Shown here piece by piece: positions 5,639-6,962 of a stretch of 6,962 nt of DNA. The notes beneath the pieces were generated by a model, which had not been told where the DNA came from, did not search any database, and worked only from the letters and a program-made list of their open reading frames with translations. Every line of letters starts with the position of its first letter. The first letter of the stretch is position 1. Made by a program: the position numbers and the translations under genes. This DNA is from Quisquiliibacterium sp. GTDB taxonomy: Bacteria > Pseudomonadota > Gammaproteobacteria > Burkholderiales > Burkholderiaceae_E. Location of the stretch: positions 1-6,962 of the forward strand of contig JAURMJ010000191.1 in NCBI GenBank assembly GCA_030830765.1, given 5' to 3'.

Positions 5639-6962
5639 TTAGTGGTTGTCCCTGGGGACCCCAAAGCTTGCGTCGATCTTCTGGTACTTCACAGCAAAAT
5701 CAAGACACGCACCGTCCTGCAACTGCGTCACGTGTGCGCGCTGAATCTCCTGCCAGGGCGTTTGACTGACAAGCTCCGGCGGCTGCCAGGTGGCTTTGCG
5801 TCGAGCGAATTCCTCGTCGCTAATCATGATGTTCGCCGTCCGCTTGCCAAGGTCGATCCGCACCATGTCGCCAGTCTCGAGCAGCGCCAACCCCCCGCCG
5901 ACAGCCGCTTCTGGTGAGGCATTCAGAATCGACGGACTGCCGGATGTTCCAGACTGCCGGCCGTCACCGACACAGGGCAACAGCGTGATCCCTTGCTTAA
6001 CCAGCGCATCGGGCGGCAGCATATTGACGACCTCGGCAGCGCCCGGATAGCCGACCGGCCCGACATGACGAATGAACAGAATGCAGTTCGCATCGATGTT
6101 CAAAGAGGAATCATTAATCCGGTGGTGATAGTCCTCCGGTCCCTCAAAAACGATGGCCCGTCCTTCGAAGGCCCCCGGATCGGCCGGATTCTCCAGATAG
6201 CGCTTGCGAAACTCCGGCGAGATCACCGAAGTCTTCATCACGGCAGATTCAAACAGATTGCCCGACAGCACGGCGAACCCGGCCTCCGGGAGAAGCGGCT
6301 TGTCGAAGGTCCGAATCACGCGCTGGTCCGTGGTCGCGGTATCGCGATAGCACTCGCCGATGGTCTTGCCCGAGACGTTCAGCGCATTCTCGTGCAACTT
6401 GCCGGCCTTGAGCAGTTCATGCATGACGGCAGGCACCCCGCCGGCCCGATGAAATTCTTCTCCCAGGTATTCGCCAGCAGGCATCAGGTTCACCAGCAAT
6501 GGAATCTCATAGCCGATACGGTCCCAGTCACGGACCTGAAGCGGTACACCGATATGACGCGCGATGGCGGTCACATGCGGCGGACAGTTTGTGGAGGCAC
6601 CGAGTGCACTGGAGGCAACGATCGCATTCTCAAAGGCCTCTCGCGTCAGAATCTTGGACGGTCGCAGGTCTTCATGAACCATCTCGACAATGCGCCGACC
6701 GGTCCAATAGGCCATCTGACCGCGCTCACGATACGGGCCGGGAATTGCAGCGCAACCGGGCAATGACATCCCAAGCGCCTCGGCGACGCTGTTCATCGAC
6801 AGCGCGGTCCCCATCGTGTTGCAATGACCGACGGATGGCGCCGCGGAGGCCACCATCTGCAGGAACTGCTCATAGTCGATCCGACCTGCGGCCAGTTCCT
6901 GGCGCGCAAACCAGACAACAGTGCCCGAGCCGGCCAGCCCGTTGTTGTAGTAGCCGCCCTGC
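5639..6962 (-). CDS. IlvD/Edd-family dehydratase, sugar-acid (arabinonate-type) branch, N-terminus outside window
   Basis: The last 440 residues of a cytoplasmic iron-sulfur dehydratase; the frame runs open off the right edge, and the family's usual 570-590 residues imply roughly 130-150 N-terminal residues missing, including the first two cluster cysteines. Visible residue 47 is a cluster cysteine in GHCNTMGTA (codon 6821-6823), followed by EALGMSLPG. The presumed catalytic serine, in [16 protein letters not shown], is visible residue 337. The C-terminus reads [16 protein letters not shown]. The enzymes remove water from a 2,3-dihydroxy acid to give a 2-keto acid. Biosynthetic IlvD usually has a cysteine-rich CPTCGSC-type motif where this protein has SVGHCNTMG, which points to sugar-acid dehydratases such as L-arabinonate dehydratase. 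A label of dihydroxy-acid dehydratase (ilvD) would probably be misleading. The liv operon follows 220 nt downstream in the same direction. The substrate is not determinable here. Confidence 0.9.
   Translation of the reverse strand, partial: QGGYYNNGLAGSGTVVWFARQELAAGRIDYEQFLQMVASAAPSVGHCNTMGTALSMNSVAEALGMSLPGCAAIPGPYRERGQMAYWTGRRIVEMVHEDLRPSKILTREAFENAIVASSALGASTNCPPHVTAIARHIGVPLQVRDWDRIGYEIPLLVNLMPAGEYLGEEFHRAGGVPAVMHELLKAGKLHENALNVSGKTIGECYRDTATTDQRVIRTFDKPLLPEAGFAVLSGNLFESAVMKTSVISPEFRKRYLENPADPGAFEGRAIVFEGPEDYHHRINDSSLNIDANCILFIRHVGPVGYPGAAEVVNMLPPDALVKQGITLLPCVGDGRQSGTSGSPSILNASPEAAVGGGLALLETGDMVRIDLGKRTANIMISDEEFARRKATWQPPELVSQTPWQEIQRAHVTQLQDGACLDFAVKYQKIDASFGVPRDNH

Noticed and set aside
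5625..5641. Possible terminator after the dehydratase stop (short GCAA/TTGC repeat with a T-run)
   Set aside because: On the - strand the T-run is in the loop rather than after the stem, and the stem is only 4 bp; readthrough into the liv operon remains possible.
5464..5664. 66-codon - strand frame in the gap between dehydratase and livG, with an internal ATG at 5622
   Set aside because: It begins inside the dehydratase gene, the internal ATG has no ribosome site, and it runs through the candidate liv promoter. It has no run of branched-chain codons that would suggest an attenuation leader peptide.
5993..6766. 257-codon + strand open frame opposite the dehydratase
   Set aside because: Antisense shadow of the IlvD/Edd gene; no recognisable family.
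1..6962. Search for CRISPR arrays, tRNA or rRNA genes, insertion sequences, toxin-antitoxin pairs or phage genes
   Set aside because: No regularly spaced repeats, no cloverleaf-like sequence, and no transposase, integrase or defence motifs were seen; all large intact frames are explained by the listed genes.

Overview
The window looks like ordinary chromosomal DNA from a moderately GC-rich proteobacterium, most likely a betaproteobacterium of the Burkholderiales or a metabolically versatile alphaproteobacterium. This is inferred from protein style: the substrate-binding protein and LivG variant seen here are types common in those groups. Gene density is high, and nothing in the window looks mobile, viral or CRISPR-like.

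Left end (1-725, + strand): a short unrecognised ORF of 44 codons (62-196) sits 15 nt ahead of a complete DUF3237-family gene (212-679). The DUF3237 gene ends at a perfect palindromic intrinsic terminator (698-725) that also serves the genes converging on it from the right.

Centre (769-5418, - strand): a complete five-gene ABC importer operon of the branched-chain amino acid (HAAT) family, transcribed right to left as livG-livF-livH-livM-livK. The two ATPases come first, the two membrane permeases next, and the periplasmic binding protein last. livG and livF overlap by 8 nt and livH and livM by 4 nt; livF-livH and livM-livK are separated by 25 and 53 nt. LivK would capture the ligand in the periplasm, LivH and LivM form the channel, and LivG and LivF hydrolyse ATP. 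The ligand cannot be read from the sequence: amino acids, other organic acids or aromatic acids are all possible for this family.

Regulatory gap (5419-5638): a good sigma70-like promoter facing the liv operon (TTGATC, 17 bp, TATAAA), a GC-rich hairpin at the predicted 5' end of the transcript, a second perfect dyad just before the livG ribosome site, and dyads upstream of the -35. livG appears to start with TTG.

Right end (5639-6962, - strand): the C-terminal 440 residues of an IlvD/Edd-family dehydratase, cut by the window edge. Its motifs place it with the sugar-acid (arabinonate-type) dehydratase branch rather than the biosynthetic dihydroxy-acid dehydratase. It lies in the same direction as the liv genes with no convincing terminator between them, so dehydratase and transporter may belong to one catabolic locus. 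I see no clearly new system; the points most worth a second look are the unknown small ORF, the structured liv leader and the dehydratase-transporter pairing.
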